From Roseiarcus fermentans (GTDB lineage Bacteria > Pseudomonadota > Alphaproteobacteria > Rhizobiales > Beijerinckiaceae): DNA of 64,000 nucleotides. Of this stretch, positions 26,994-36,048 are shown one piece after another; within the stretch, counting starts at the first letter, position 1, and each line of letters opens with the position of its first letter. Made by a program: the position numbers and the translations under genes. Where the stretch lies: NCBI RefSeq assembly GCF_003315135.1, contig NZ_QNRK01000043.1:1-64000 (forward strand), given 5' to 3'. The notes below the pieces were generated by a model, which saw only the letters and a list, made by a program, of their open reading frames with translations, had not been told where the DNA came from and searched no databases.

Positions 26994-29179
26994 GGGGTCC
27001 GCCTTCCGGCGTCGCGCGCTCTGAGCGCGTTCAGGGTCACCACCACCGAGGAGCCCGACATCGCCAGCGCCGCGATCAGCGGCGTGACGAAGCCGAGCAC
27101 GGCCAGCGGCACCGCGATCACATTGTAGATCGCGGAAATCCACAGGTTCTGCACCATCAGGCGGCGCGCCCGCGCGGCAATGCGCAGCGCGTCGGCGACC
27201 GGGGCGAGCCGCTCGCCGAGGAACAGCGCGTCGGCCTGGGCCTGGGCGACGTGGGCGGCCGAGATCGGCGAGATCGACACGTGGGCGGCGGCGAGCGCCG
27301 GCGCGTCGTTGAGGCCGTCGCCGACCATCAGCGTGCGCCGCCCGGCGTCCTTCAGCGCCCGCAGCCGGGCGATCTTGTCAGCGGGCTTGAGCCCGGCCCG
27401 GTAGCGCGCGACGCCGAGCTCGCGCGCCGCCAGCGCCACCGCGGGCTCGCGGTCGCCCGACAGAATCTCGATCTCGCGGCCGCCGCGCCGGAGCGCCGCG
27501 ACGACCTCGGCCGCGTCGGAGCGCAGCGCCTGCCGGACGGCGAAGACGACCGCTCGCCCGGGAAGCCCGAGCGCGATCAGCGAGGCGTCGGGCCAGCGGG
27601 CGGCGACCGGGGCGGCCTCGCGCTCCGCGGCGATCCACGCCACCGAGCCGAGCCGGGCGGGCGCCGCGGGATCGAGGGCCTGCACGCCCTCCCCCGGGAA
27701 CTCCTCGGCCGCGACCGGCGCGCGCGCGCCCGCCGCCTCGGCGATGGCGCGGGCGAGCGGGTGGCGGCTCGCGAGCGCGAGGCGGCCGGCAAGCGCGAGG
27801 TCGGCCGGCGCGATGTCGGCCGCATTGGCGAGGACGGGCCTTGGCTCGGTCAGCGTGCCGGTCTTGTCGAACACGACGCAATCGACGTCGGCGAGGCGCT
27901 CCAGCGCTTCGCCCGAATGCAGGATCAGCCCGCGCCGGAACAGCGCCCCGGCCGCGACCACCTGGACGGCCGGGACCGCGAGGCCGAGGGCGCAGGGGCA
28001 GGTGATGATCAGCACCGTGATCGCGATCGTCAGCGCCGGCTGCCAGCCCGCGCCGAGCAGGAGCCAGGCGGCGAAGGTCGCGAGCGCCGCGACATGCACC
28101 ACCGGCACGTAGAGGCGCGCGGCGCGGTCGGCGAGGCGGACGTAGGACGAACGCTGCTCGACCGCGCCGGCGAGGAGCCCGTTGACCTCGTCGAGGAACG
28201 TGCCGCTGCCGGCGGTCTCGACCCGGATGCGCAGGGCGCCGGTGAGGTTCAGCGTGCCGGCGTAGACCCGCGCCCCGGGCGCGACCGTGAGGGGCGCGGT
28301 TTCCCCCGTCACCAGGCTCTGGTCGACCTCGGAGCGCCCGTCCTCGACCGCCCCGTCGACGGCGATGCGTTCGCCGGGCCGGGCGAGCACGAGGTCGCCG
28401 GGCCGGATCGCGGCGATCGGCGTCTCGCGCGCCTCGCCGTCGTCGCCGAGCTTCAGGGCCCGGTCGGCGCGCATCGCGCCGAGGTTGATGGCGAAGTCGC
28501 GGGTGCGCCGGCGCATGCGCTGGTCGAGCAGCCGGCCCGCGAGCAGGAACATCAGCAGCATGACGGCGCCTTCGAAGTAGGAGCCGTGCTGGTGGGTCAC
28601 CGTCTGCAGCATCGACATCGCGAGCGCGAGGATCACGCCGAGCGAGATCGGCACGTCCATGTTGAGCGCTCCGGCGCGGATTGATCGCGCGGCGCTGTCG
28701 AAGAACGGCATGCCGGCATAGGCGGCGCAGGGCAGCGCGACCAGGGCGCTCAGCCAGTGGAACAGGTCGCGGGTGGCGGCGTTGGGATCGTTCTCGGCGC
28801 CCGCCCAGAGCGAGACCGACAGCAGCATCACGTTCATCGCGCCGAACGCGGCGACGCCGAGACAGCGCAGAAGGCGCTTCTCCTCGAGGCGCTCGGCGCT
28901 GTCGGCGGCGTCGGCGGTGAAGGGAAAGGCGGCGTATCCGAGCGCTTCCAGCCGCTCCAGGATGACGGGCGGCTCAAGCGCGCCCTCGTCCCATTCGACG
29001 GTGACGCGCTTGTTGGCGAGATTGACGCGGGCGCCGCGCACGCCGGCCTGCCGGCCGAGACCCTTCTCGATCGCGACGATGCAGGCGCCGCAGTAGACGC
29101 CGTTCACCACGAGGTCCATCGCGGCGACGCCCTCGGCGGGATGGCGAATGAAGAGGGAAAGGTCCTGCGCTTCCGTCAT
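26990..29179 (-). CDS. ccoI: copper-translocating P-type ATPase for cbb3 oxidase assembly
   Basis: CcoI (FixI) exports copper across the inner membrane for CuB insertion into cbb3 oxidase. The 729-residue chain has an N-terminal heavy-metal domain with CGAC (Cys 30 and 33), eight hydrophobic helices, and the copper-transport motif CPCALGLAVPAV (about residue 392). The phosphorylation site is DKTGTLTEPRP (about 434) and the hinge motif is MVGDGLNDAPALAAAHVSI (near residue 630). The stop overlaps ccoS and the start is 8 bases after ccoH, consistent with one transcript. The length is normal for FixI. Confidence 0.95.
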   Translation of the reverse strand: MTEAQDLSLFIRHPAEGVAAMDLVVNGVYCGACIVAIEKGLGRQAGVRGARVNLANKRVTVEWDEGALEPPVILERLEALGYAAFPFTADAADSAERLEEKRLLRCLGVAAFGAMNVMLLSVSLWAGAENDPNAATRDLFHWLSALVALPCAAYAGMPFFDSAARSIRAGALNMDVPISLGVILALAMSMLQTVTHQHGSYFEGAVMLLMFLLAGRLLDQRMRRRTRDFAINLGAMRADRALKLGDDGEARETPIAAIRPGDLVLARPGERIAVDGAVEDGRSEVDQSLVTGETAPLTVAPGARVYAGTLNLTGALRIRVETAGSGTFLDEVNGLLAGAVEQRSSYVRLADRAARLYVPVVHVAALATFAAWLLLGAGWQPALTIAITVLIITCPCALGLAVPAVQVVAAGALFRRGLILHSGEALERLADVDCVVFDKTGTLTEPRPVLANAADIAPADLALAGRLALASRHPLARAIAEAAGARAPVAAEEFPGEGVQALDPAAPARLGSVAWIAAEREAAPVAARWPDASLIALGLPGRAVVFAVRQALRSDAAEVVAALRRGGREIEILSGDREPAVALAARELGVARYRAGLKPADKIARLRALKDAGRRTLMVGDGLNDAPALAAAHVSISPISAAHVAQAQADALFLGERLAPVADALRIAARARRLMVQNLWISAIYNVIAVPLAVLGFVTPLIAALAMSGSSVVVTLNALRARDAGRRTP

Positions 29180-29187
29180 GGAGCGCC

Positions 29188-29679
29188 CTAATCCGCGACG
29201 GTTTCCGTGACCGTCATCTTGTTCTGGCTGCGGAACACGCGCTCCGCGCCGCGGCTCGCCTCGATCACCAGCGTCCAGCGCCCGCGCCCGATCGGTGTCG
29301 CCACCCCCTCGTAACCGCCGCCGTCGGAGACGAGCGTTGTGGTGCGATCGAGCGCCGCGTCGAACGGGTGCTGGAACCGCGCGGTCACGGCCAGATCGGC
29401 GATGGGCGCGCCATCCCGGTCGTGAAACTCCACCATCACCCGCTCGCCGGCGCCTTCGGCGCGGGTCAACACGTCAGCCTTCCAGCCCCTGTCGTCCTGC
29501 GCCCGCGCTTCGGCGATCAGCCTGTTGAACGCCTGGCTGGCGTCGTAGGAATTTTCCAGCGCCTCGCCGTGCAGCGTGTGCAGGGCGAAGTAGATCAGCG
29601 CGCCGTTGGCGGCGAACATGACCAGGAAGAAGCCGCCGAGCCACGCGAGGACGTGGCGTCCCGTCAGTTGTCCAGACAC
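29188..29679 (-). CDS. ccoH: cbb3 oxidase assembly protein CcoH (FixH family)
   Basis: The GTG at 29679 gives 163 residues (MSGQLTGRHVLAWLGGFFLV) with an AAGGAGAG site upstream. An in-frame ATG at 29766, which overlaps the ccoG stop as ATGA, would add a 29-residue low-complexity tail. A single N-terminal helix (VLAWLGGFFLVMFAANGALIY) anchors a periplasmic domain that contains the FixH motifs YDASQAFNRLIAEARAQDDRGW and the final GRGRWTLVIEA. FixH is required for assembly or stability of cbb3 oxidase. Confidence 0.88.
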   Translation of the reverse strand: MSGQLTGRHVLAWLGGFFLVMFAANGALIYFALHTLHGEALENSYDASQAFNRLIAEARAQDDRGWKADVLTRAEGAGERVMVEFHDRDGAPIADLAVTARFQHPFDAALDRTTTLVSDGGGYEGVATPIGRGRWTLVIEASRGAERVFRSQNKMTVTETVAD

Positions 29680-29762
29680 GAGATGTCTCTCTCCTTGCGA
29701 TGGCGCCGCCAAGCGCCCGCCCCCCGCGCCCTTTGAAGCTCCTGTGCGCTCTCCTCCGGCCG

Positions 29763-31211
29763 TCATGGCCCGAAGAAATGGTCGACCACGACGTTGCGCT
29801 CGCCCGTCTTCGCGTCGACGGCGATGAAGGTGATCGGAGTCGAGGACGCGGTCAAATTCACGTCCGGCGCGGTCGTCACGTAGACCGGCACCTCGAGCGT
29901 CGAGTCCGGGTCGAGGCGGACGCCGAGACGGCCGTCGGAAAGCGGCTTGGCGACGACGCTGCTCAGGGCGACGCCCGGCATGCCGCTGACCTCGAGGGTG
30001 AAGTCCGCCGGATCGCTGAGCTTGTTGGAGAAGCGCAGCGTGTAGCCGTTGCGGACGCCGCCCTCGGCGGTCTGGGTGAACAGCGGCGCGCGCAGGTGCA
30101 AGACGCTGAGGTGCGAGTTCGCTCGGGTGGTGAGCACATAGAGCATGATGCCGGCGACCAGGGCGATCAGCGCAGCGTACATGATCGTGCGGGGACGGAC
30201 GAGGTGATAGACTTCCTTCTCGCCGCGCTTGCGCCGTTCGCGGTTCTCGTCGTTGTCGTAGGCGATCAGCCGCGTCGGACGCTTGATCTTGGTCATCACC
30301 GTGTCGCAGGCGTCGATGCACAGGCCGCAATTGATGCAGCCGAGTTGCGGACCCTTGCGGATGTCGACGCCGGTCGGGCAGACGGCGATGCATTGCAGAC
30401 AGTCGACGCATTCGCCGGCGGGCTCGTGTTTCGCCTGCGCCCGCGCCGCTTCCTTGACCGACATCCGCGGTTCGCCGCGGTCGACGCGGTAGGTGACGTT
30501 GAGCGCGTCGTTGTCGGTGAGCGCCGCCTGGATGCGCGGCCACGGACACATATAGACGCAGACCTGCTCGCGCATGAAGCCGGCGAGCGAATAGGTGGTG
30601 AAGGTCAGGATGCCGGCCCAAATGTAGGCGAGGGCGGGCGCCCGGAGGGTGAAGAAGTCCCTGACCAACGTCGGCGCATCGACGAAATACAGCATCGCCG
30701 CGCCGCCTGTCGCGAGCGCGATCAGGATCCAGATCGCGTGCTTGGCCGCCCGCTTGATGATCTTGCCGGCGGTCCAGGGCTGTTCGTCGAGCAACATGCG
30801 CGCGCGCCGGTCGCCCTCGATCTGACGCTCGACCCAGAAGAACAGGTCGGTCCACACCGTTTGCGGGCAGGCGTAGCCGCACCACACACGCCCGAACAGC
30901 GCGTTCGACAGGAACAGGGCCAGCGCGGCGATAATTAGCAGACCGGTGAAGTAATAGACTTCCTGCGGCCAGATCTGGATAAAAAAGAAATAGAAGCGCG
31001 AATGCGCGATGTCGGCGAGGACCGCCTGATCGGGCAGGTTCGGCCCTCGGCTCCAACGGATGAACGGCAGGACGTAGTAGACGCCGAGGGCGATCCACAA
31101 CACGATCCATTTCAAGCGTCGGTAGGTTCCCGTTATTTTCTGCGGGTAGACCTTCTTTGCCGCTTCGTACAATGGACCGTCGTCGTAGATCTCCTCGGCG
31201 CTAATAGACAC
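29763..31211 (-). CDS. ccoG: cbb3 oxidase accessory protein CcoG (FixG/RdxA family)
   Basis: The 482-residue membrane iron-sulfur protein has hydrophobic helices at about 35-55, 90-115, 160-180, 195-220 and 345-365. Two [4Fe-4S] clusters lie in CVDCLQCIAVCPTGVDIRKG and GCINCGLCIDACDTVM (about 262-305). A C-terminal periplasmic Ig-like domain (FixG C) follows. It acts in copper reduction for cbb3 assembly, as shown for RdxA/CcoG homologues. The NapH/PolyFerredoxin motif GRVWCGYACPQTVWTDLF is present near residue 105. It is 19 bases from ccoP and in the same operon. Confidence 0.94.
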   Translation of the reverse strand: MSISAEEIYDDGPLYEAAKKVYPQKITGTYRRLKWIVLWIALGVYYVLPFIRWSRGPNLPDQAVLADIAHSRFYFFFIQIWPQEVYYFTGLLIIAALALFLSNALFGRVWCGYACPQTVWTDLFFWVERQIEGDRRARMLLDEQPWTAGKIIKRAAKHAIWILIALATGGAAMLYFVDAPTLVRDFFTLRAPALAYIWAGILTFTTYSLAGFMREQVCVYMCPWPRIQAALTDNDALNVTYRVDRGEPRMSVKEAARAQAKHEPAGECVDCLQCIAVCPTGVDIRKGPQLGCINCGLCIDACDTVMTKIKRPTRLIAYDNDENRERRKRGEKEVYHLVRPRTIMYAALIALVAGIMLYVLTTRANSHLSVLHLRAPLFTQTAEGGVRNGYTLRFSNKLSDPADFTLEVSGMPGVALSSVVAKPLSDGRLGVRLDPDSTLEVPVYVTTAPDVNLTASSTPITFIAVDAKTGERNVVVDHFFGP

Positions 31212-31230
31212 TAAGCTCGTTCCTTCTGGA

Positions 31231-32109
31231 CTACTTTCCGCCGCCCAAGCTGTGGACGTAGACGGCCAGCGACTTGATCGTCTCCGGATCGAGTCGCTGC
31301 CCCCATGCCGGCATCGTCGAGTTGCGGGCGTAGGTGATGGTGGTGATGAGGTCGTTGATATCGTTGCCGTACAACCAGACCTTGGTGGTCAGGTTGGCGG
31401 AGCCCATATCGATGTTACCCTTTCCGTCGTCGCCGTGGCAAGCGGCGCAGTTGTCGGCGAAGATCTGCTTGCCGGCCGCAAGGTCGACGCCCTGTTCCGG
31501 CTCGAGACCGTCGAGGGCGCGCACGTAGTTGGCGACCTGCTGGATCTGCGCGGCGGTCAGGATGCCGTCCTTGCCGAAGGCGGGCATCATGCTGGAGCGG
31601 GTGTCGACATCGTTCGGCGCGCGAATGCCGTGGGTGATGGTGGTCTGGATCTGGTCCAGCGTCCCGCCCCACAGCCAGCGTCCGGCGGTCAGGTTGGGAT
31701 AGCCCTTCTGTCCCTGGCCGCCCGATCCGTGGCACGGCGAGCAGTTGTCGCCGAAGGCCGCCTTGCCCTGCGCGAGCGCGAGCTCGAGCATCTTGGGCGA
31801 GTCGGCGATCTGCTGGAGCGTGGCCTTCTGGAGGTCGGCCGTCATCTCCTTGCGCACCTGGTTGCTGAAGGCGACGTCCGCCAGCACCGCGGCGCGGTTG
31901 GTGTGACCGAGGACGCCGGGGACGAAATTGCTCGCCAGCGGCCAGGAAGGGTAGAAGATCCAGTAGCCGAACGCGAAAGCGATGCTGGCGTAGAAGATCC
32001 ACAGCCACCAGCGCGGCAGCGGCGTGTTCAGCTCACGAATGCCGTCCCACTCGTGACCGGTGGTGGTCTGGCCGGAGACTTTGTCGACTTGAACCGGGTC
32101 TGTGCTCAT
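31231..32109 (-). CDS. ccoP: cbb3 cytochrome oxidase, diheme cytochrome c subunit III
   Basis: This 292-residue subunit transfers electrons from cytochrome c to the catalytic subunit. One helix (WWLWIFYASIAFAFGYWIFY, about 34-53) anchors it, after a cytoplasmic segment. Two c-type heme sites follow: CSPCHGSGG (about 122) and CAACHGDDG (about 213). Each is followed by a Met-containing axial ligand region (SSMMPAFG and STMPAWGQ). The length fits FixP. The ATG follows the ccoQ stop by three bases. Confidence 0.95.
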   Translation of the reverse strand: MSTDPVQVDKVSGQTTTGHEWDGIRELNTPLPRWWLWIFYASIAFAFGYWIFYPSWPLASNFVPGVLGHTNRAAVLADVAFSNQVRKEMTADLQKATLQQIADSPKMLELALAQGKAAFGDNCSPCHGSGGQGQKGYPNLTAGRWLWGGTLDQIQTTITHGIRAPNDVDTRSSMMPAFGKDGILTAAQIQQVANYVRALDGLEPEQGVDLAAGKQIFADNCAACHGDDGKGNIDMGSANLTTKVWLYGNDINDLITTITYARNSTMPAWGQRLDPETIKSLAVYVHSLGGGK

Positions 32110-32112
32110 AAC

Positions 32113-32268
32113 TCAGTCCTCCCGCAGCGGCATGCGGGCCGCCTCATGGAACCGCACGCCGTTCTTGGGCCAGAGCGCATAAACGAGCGTCGCAAGGAAA
32201 AACAAGAAAAGGTAGACGACGCCGGCGGATTCCGCGAACTGCGAGAGCCAATCGTAGGTCAATGACAT
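32113..32268 (-). CDS. ccoQ: cbb3 cytochrome oxidase subunit IV (CcoQ)
   Basis: This small gene encodes 51 residues, MSLTYDWLSQFAESAGVVYL and onward, with a single transmembrane helix (VVYLFLFFLATLVYALW) and the typical short C-terminus ending RED. A GGAGG site lies four bases before the ATG at 32268. CcoQ stabilises the CcoP-CcoNO interaction. It sits between ccoO and ccoP, as in other cco operons. Confidence 0.92.
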   Translation of the reverse strand: MSLTYDWLSQFAESAGVVYLFLFFLATLVYALWPKNGVRFHEAARMPLRED

Positions 32269-32284
32269 TTCAACCTCCCCGGGT

Positions 32285-33049
32285 TCAGCGCAGGTTTGCC
32301 TTGTCGTCGAACTGACTGAAGTCGACGAGCGTCCCCAGCATCTGCAGGTAGGCGATCAGGGCGTCGCCCTCGGTGATCTCGGGCGATCCCGGATAGAACT
32401 TGCGCACGACCGCCTTGGGATAGCGCTTGAGCAGCGCCGCCGCCTCGGGGGAATCCGGGTTCACCTGGGCCTTGAGATCCGCCATGATGTTGGCCACCTG
32501 CTCGTCCGTGTACGGCACGCCGACCTCGCGATTGGTCGTGACGTTGGCGGCGATCTCGCGCGTGTCGAGCGGCGTGTCGAACAGGAAGCGGTAGCTCGGC
32601 ATGATCGACTGCGGCACCACCGAGCGCGGGTTCATCAGATGCGCGACGTGCCAGGAGTCGGTGTACTTGCCGCCGACCCGGGCGATGTCCGGACCGTTAC
32701 GCTTCGACCCCCACTGGAACGGATGATCGTACATGCTCTCGGCCGCGAGGGAGAAGTGGCCGTAACGCTCGACCTCGTCGCGGAGCGAGCGGATCATCTG
32801 GCTGTGGCACAGGTAGCAGCCTTCGCGCAGGTAGATGTTGCGGCCGGCGAGTTCGAGAGGCGTGTAGGGCCGCATGCCCTGCACGGTTTCGATGGTGCTC
32901 TTCAGGTAGAAGAGCGGGACGATCTCGACCAGGCCGCCGATGGCGACCATGATGAGAATGCCGAGGACGAGGAGAATCGGGTTCTTCTCGAGGATGTGAT
33001 GCTTGGCGAAGAACCCGCCGCCATGCTGCGTCTGCGATGAGCTGCTCAT
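32285..33049 (-). CDS. ccoO: cbb3 cytochrome oxidase, monoheme cytochrome c subunit II
   Basis: The 254-residue subunit begins [20 protein letters not shown], has a membrane anchor ([20 protein letters not shown], about 25-44), and one c-heme motif, [12 protein letters not shown] (about 77-83). The family signatures [10 protein letters not shown] and [18 protein letters not shown] are present. CcoO forms the core with CcoN and CcoP. The gene follows ccoN by 12 bases and precedes ccoQ. Confidence 0.95.
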   Translation of the reverse strand: MSSSSQTQHGGGFFAKHHILEKNPILLVLGILIMVAIGGLVEIVPLFYLKSTIETVQGMRPYTPLELAGRNIYLREGCYLCHSQMIRSLRDEVERYGHFSLAAESMYDHPFQWGSKRNGPDIARVGGKYTDSWHVAHLMNPRSVVPQSIMPSYRFLFDTPLDTREIAANVTTNREVGVPYTDEQVANIMADLKAQVNPDSPEAAALLKRYPKAVVRKFYPGSPEITEGDALIAYLQMLGTLVDFSQFDDKANLR

Positions 33050-33061
33050 GGTTTCAGGTCC

Positions 33062-34711
33062 TCATTCGGCGGGCTGGAGGGAAGGCTGAGCCGCCGGCGC
33101 CGCCGCCTCGGACGCGGTAATCGTCATGTAGACGTTGTACAGCATCAGGCAGTAGGCGATCAGGAACAGGCCGCCGCCGATCGCGCGGATCACGTAGAAG
33201 GGATGCATCGCCGCGACTGTCTCGATGAACGAATATTCCAGATAGCCGAGCGAGGTGTAGCTGCGCCACATCAGGCCCTGCAGAATGCCCGACACCCACA
33301 TCGAGGTGATGTAGAGAACGATGCCGAGGGTCGCGATCCAGAAGTGCCAGTTGACCAGCTTGAGCGAGTACAGCTCGCGCTTGTTCCACAGCCAGGGGAC
33401 CAGGCAGTAGAGGGCGCCGAACGAGACGAAGGCGACCCAGCCGAGCGCGCCCGAGTGCACGTGGCCGACGGTCCAGTCGGTATAGTGCGACAACGAGTTC
33501 ACCGTCTTGATCGACATCGCCGGGCCTTCGAAGGTCGACATGCCGTAGAAGGCGACCGACACCACCAGCATGCGCAGGACGGGGTCGGTGCGCAGCTTGT
33601 CCCAGGCGCCCGAGAGCGTCAGCAGGCCGTTGATCATGCCGCCCCACGAGGGCATCCACAGCATGATCGAGAAGGTCATGCCCAGCGTCTGCGTCCAGTC
33701 CGGCAGCGCGGTGTAGTGCAGATGGTGCGGTCCGGCCCAGATGTAGAGGAAGATCAGCGCCCAGAAGTGGATGATCGACAGCCTGTAGGAGTAGATCGGC
33801 CGCTCCGCCCGCTTCGGCACGAAATAGTACATGATGGCCAGGAAGCCGGCGGTCAGGAAGAAGCCGACCGCGTTGTGGCCGTACCACCACTGGAACATCG
33901 CGTCCTGCACGCCGCTCCACACGATGACCGACTTCGCCGAGAACAGCGAGATCGGAACCGCCGCATTGTTGCCGAGATGCAGCATCGCGATCGTCAGGAT
34001 GAAGGCGAGATAGAACCAGTTCGCCACAAAGATATGGGGCTCCTTGCGGCGGAAGATGGTGCCGAGGAACACCAGCAGGTAAGTGACCCAAACGATGGTG
34101 AGCCAAAGGTCGGCGTACCATTCCGGTTCAGCGTATTCCTTGCTTTCGGTGATGCCGAGCAGATAGCCCGTGCCGGCGATCAGGATGAAGAAGTTGTAGC
34201 CGAGCGCCACGAACCAGGGCGCGAGGTCGCCGGCGAGCCGGGCGCGGCAGGTGCGCTGGACGACGTAGAACGACGTCGCGAGCAGCACGTTGCCGCCGAA
34301 AGCGAAGATCACCGCCGAGGTGTGCAGCGGCCGCAGGCGGCCGAAGTTGAACCAGGGGGCGATGTTGAGGTCGGGGAAGGCGAGTTCCGAGGCGATGTAG
34401 ACGCCGACCGCCATGCCCGCCAGGCCCCAGAACAGGGCCATGATCGTGAGGAACTTTACGACGCCGAAGTTGTAGTTCGGCAGTCCGTTGATCTCGAGCG
34501 GCGGACGCGCCGCGGGTCGCGCCTCGTAGCGCTTCCAGATTGCATAGATGCCGGCTGCCGCGCAGATCGCGCCGAGGGCCATGTGGAAGCCGTAGGCCCC
34601 CTCGATCGTATTGGCCGCAATATAAATGCAAAGCAGGGCGAGAATCGCGAGAACCGCGATCAGCCCGATTTCGCCGCTCCATAGCGACTTTGGTTGAGAT
34701 ACAGTTGCCAT
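33062..34711 (-). CDS. ccoN: cbb3 cytochrome oxidase catalytic subunit I
   Basis: CcoN holds the low-spin heme b and the heme b3-CuB site that reduces oxygen with high affinity. The 549-residue protein has about 13 to 14 helices. The metal ligands are visible in [15 protein letters not shown] (heme b), [13 protein letters not shown] and the HH pair of [16 protein letters not shown] (CuB), and [17 protein letters not shown] (heme b3 and b). It is the first gene of the minus-strand ccoNOQP run. No TTGAT-N4-ATCAA box is visible in the 370 bases upstream, although a FixK-type regulator is encoded there. Confidence 0.96.
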   Translation of the reverse strand: MATVSQPKSLWSGEIGLIAVLAILALLCIYIAANTIEGAYGFHMALGAICAAAGIYAIWKRYEARPAARPPLEINGLPNYNFGVVKFLTIMALFWGLAGMAVGVYIASELAFPDLNIAPWFNFGRLRPLHTSAVIFAFGGNVLLATSFYVVQRTCRARLAGDLAPWFVALGYNFFILIAGTGYLLGITESKEYAEPEWYADLWLTIVWVTYLLVFLGTIFRRKEPHIFVANWFYLAFILTIAMLHLGNNAAVPISLFSAKSVIVWSGVQDAMFQWWYGHNAVGFFLTAGFLAIMYYFVPKRAERPIYSYRLSIIHFWALIFLYIWAGPHHLHYTALPDWTQTLGMTFSIMLWMPSWGGMINGLLTLSGAWDKLRTDPVLRMLVVSVAFYGMSTFEGPAMSIKTVNSLSHYTDWTVGHVHSGALGWVAFVSFGALYCLVPWLWNKRELYSLKLVNWHFWIATLGIVLYITSMWVSGILQGLMWRSYTSLGYLEYSFIETVAAMHPFYVIRAIGGGLFLIAYCLMLYNVYMTITASEAAAPAAQPSLQPAE

Positions 34712-35081
34712 TCCTCATCCCCAACACAAGTGGGCGTGTTCCCCGGCTAATGACCGACCGCTGTCTGTGCAGCCGCCCAGGACCCGCGAACATCGAGTAG
34801 AATCACGGCCTTCCGACAGGTCGCCAACGGGCGGCCGGACTACGCGATGATTTTCTAATGCATGCCCACACGGCCGCCGTCCACCCATTCCTATGTCGCA
34901 TTCCCGCCACGATTTTGCTGGGATGCTCGGCGCGCCCGGGAAGACGCCCGGATTCGGCGCGCTCCGCGGGTTCCGGCGCCAAAATGTGACCATCTGTCGC
35001 ATCCGAGCGGGCGCCGCGCGCATCCGTTCTTGCTTCGCCGCGGGGATGCGATCGGGCAGAGACGCGATCCGGCCCGACGGA
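34712..35081. other. 370-bp intergenic region upstream of ccoN
   Basis: This region lies between the regulator stop and ccoN and must hold the ccoN promoter, on the minus strand. It contains no TTGA or TCAA tetranucleotides in an anaerobox arrangement. An AT-richer patch (ATGATTTTCTAATGCATG, 34847-34864) is the only notable feature. Confidence 0.5.
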
Positions 35082-35819
35082 TCAGGCGATCGCCGCGGCG
35101 AAAGTCGCTGTTTCGGGCGGCTGCCCCTGCGGCGCCCTCGCGTCCCGATCCGCGGCGGCGAGCCGCGCGAGCGCGTCCGGGCGCACGATCTCAACGCGTC
35201 GCTTGCGCGGCAGCTTGAGGAAGCCGCGGTCACGGAACAGCGTGAAGGTCCGGCTCACGGTTTCGATCGTGAGCCCGAGATAGTCGGCGATGTCCTGCCT
35301 CTGCATGGCGAGGTCGAGCACGTTGGCCTCCGGGCCGGCGGAGCGCGCCGACAGCATGATCAGGAACCATGCCAGCCGCTCTTCCGCCGAGCTGCGTCCG
35401 ATCATCATCATGTGATCGATCGAGAGCGTGAGCGCCCGCGTCGCGCCGTCGAACAGCGCGGCGTTGAGGCGAATGTCGTCGATCATGCGGATGCGGCAGG
35501 CGTGGCGGGGCAGGACCGCCATCGCGGCGGCGTCCACGGCCTCGATCGTCAGCTTGTGGGCGGCGTCCGGCTCGAGGCCGCAGATGTCGCCCGGCATGTA
35601 GAAGGCGAACACCTGACGGCGGCCGTCGCGGGTGAACTTCACCGCGCGGAACATCCCGCGCATGACCAGGAAATAGCTGACGGTCGGGTCGCCTTCGCCG
35701 ACGACCTCCTGTCCGGCCTCGAAGGGCACGATCAGGCCGTCGAAATGAGGAAAGTTCTCGGCGAACAACTCGCCGAACCTCGGCGCGTCTTCCGCATTGT
35801 GGTTGAACGCGTAAGCCAT
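35082..35819 (-). CDS. Crp/Fnr family transcription regulator (FixK-like)
   Basis: The 245-residue protein has a cNMP-binding-like sensor domain (about 25-140, with GQEVVGEGDPTVSYFLVMRG) and a winged helix with QDIADYLGLTIETVSRTFTL (about 187-206). The E-TVSR recognition helix is the one that reads TTGAT half-sites. It lacks the N-terminal Cys cluster of oxygen-sensing FNR, so it resembles FixK, which is controlled at the level of transcription. The gene is directly upstream of ccoN in the same direction, suggesting control of the oxidase genes. A two-component FixLJ partner is not in the window. Confidence 0.85.
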   Translation of the reverse strand: MAYAFNHNAEDAPRFGELFAENFPHFDGLIVPFEAGQEVVGEGDPTVSYFLVMRGMFRAVKFTRDGRRQVFAFYMPGDICGLEPDAAHKLTIEAVDAAAMAVLPRHACRIRMIDDIRLNAALFDGATRALTLSIDHMMMIGRSSAEERLAWFLIMLSARSAGPEANVLDLAMQRQDIADYLGLTIETVSRTFTLFRDRGFLKLPRKRRVEIVRPDALARLAAADRDARAPQGQPPETATFAAAIA

Positions 35820-36048
35820 CAGACCGTCCGTTCCCCATCACCGTCGAGGAGCGTCGGGTCACCCGCTCCGCGGCGGCTTTCAGCCCCGCGCCGTTGGACT
35901 ATATGGGCGGCGAGCGGGCATTAGGAACGGGACCATTTGCCGCAGCCGGAGCACGGCGCGCCGTTTCGCCGGAACTCCCGGCCGAAACGAGGCGCCGGGC
36001 GCGCGCATTCGCCTCGACAGGGCCGTTCGGAACTGTCACTTCCGGACG

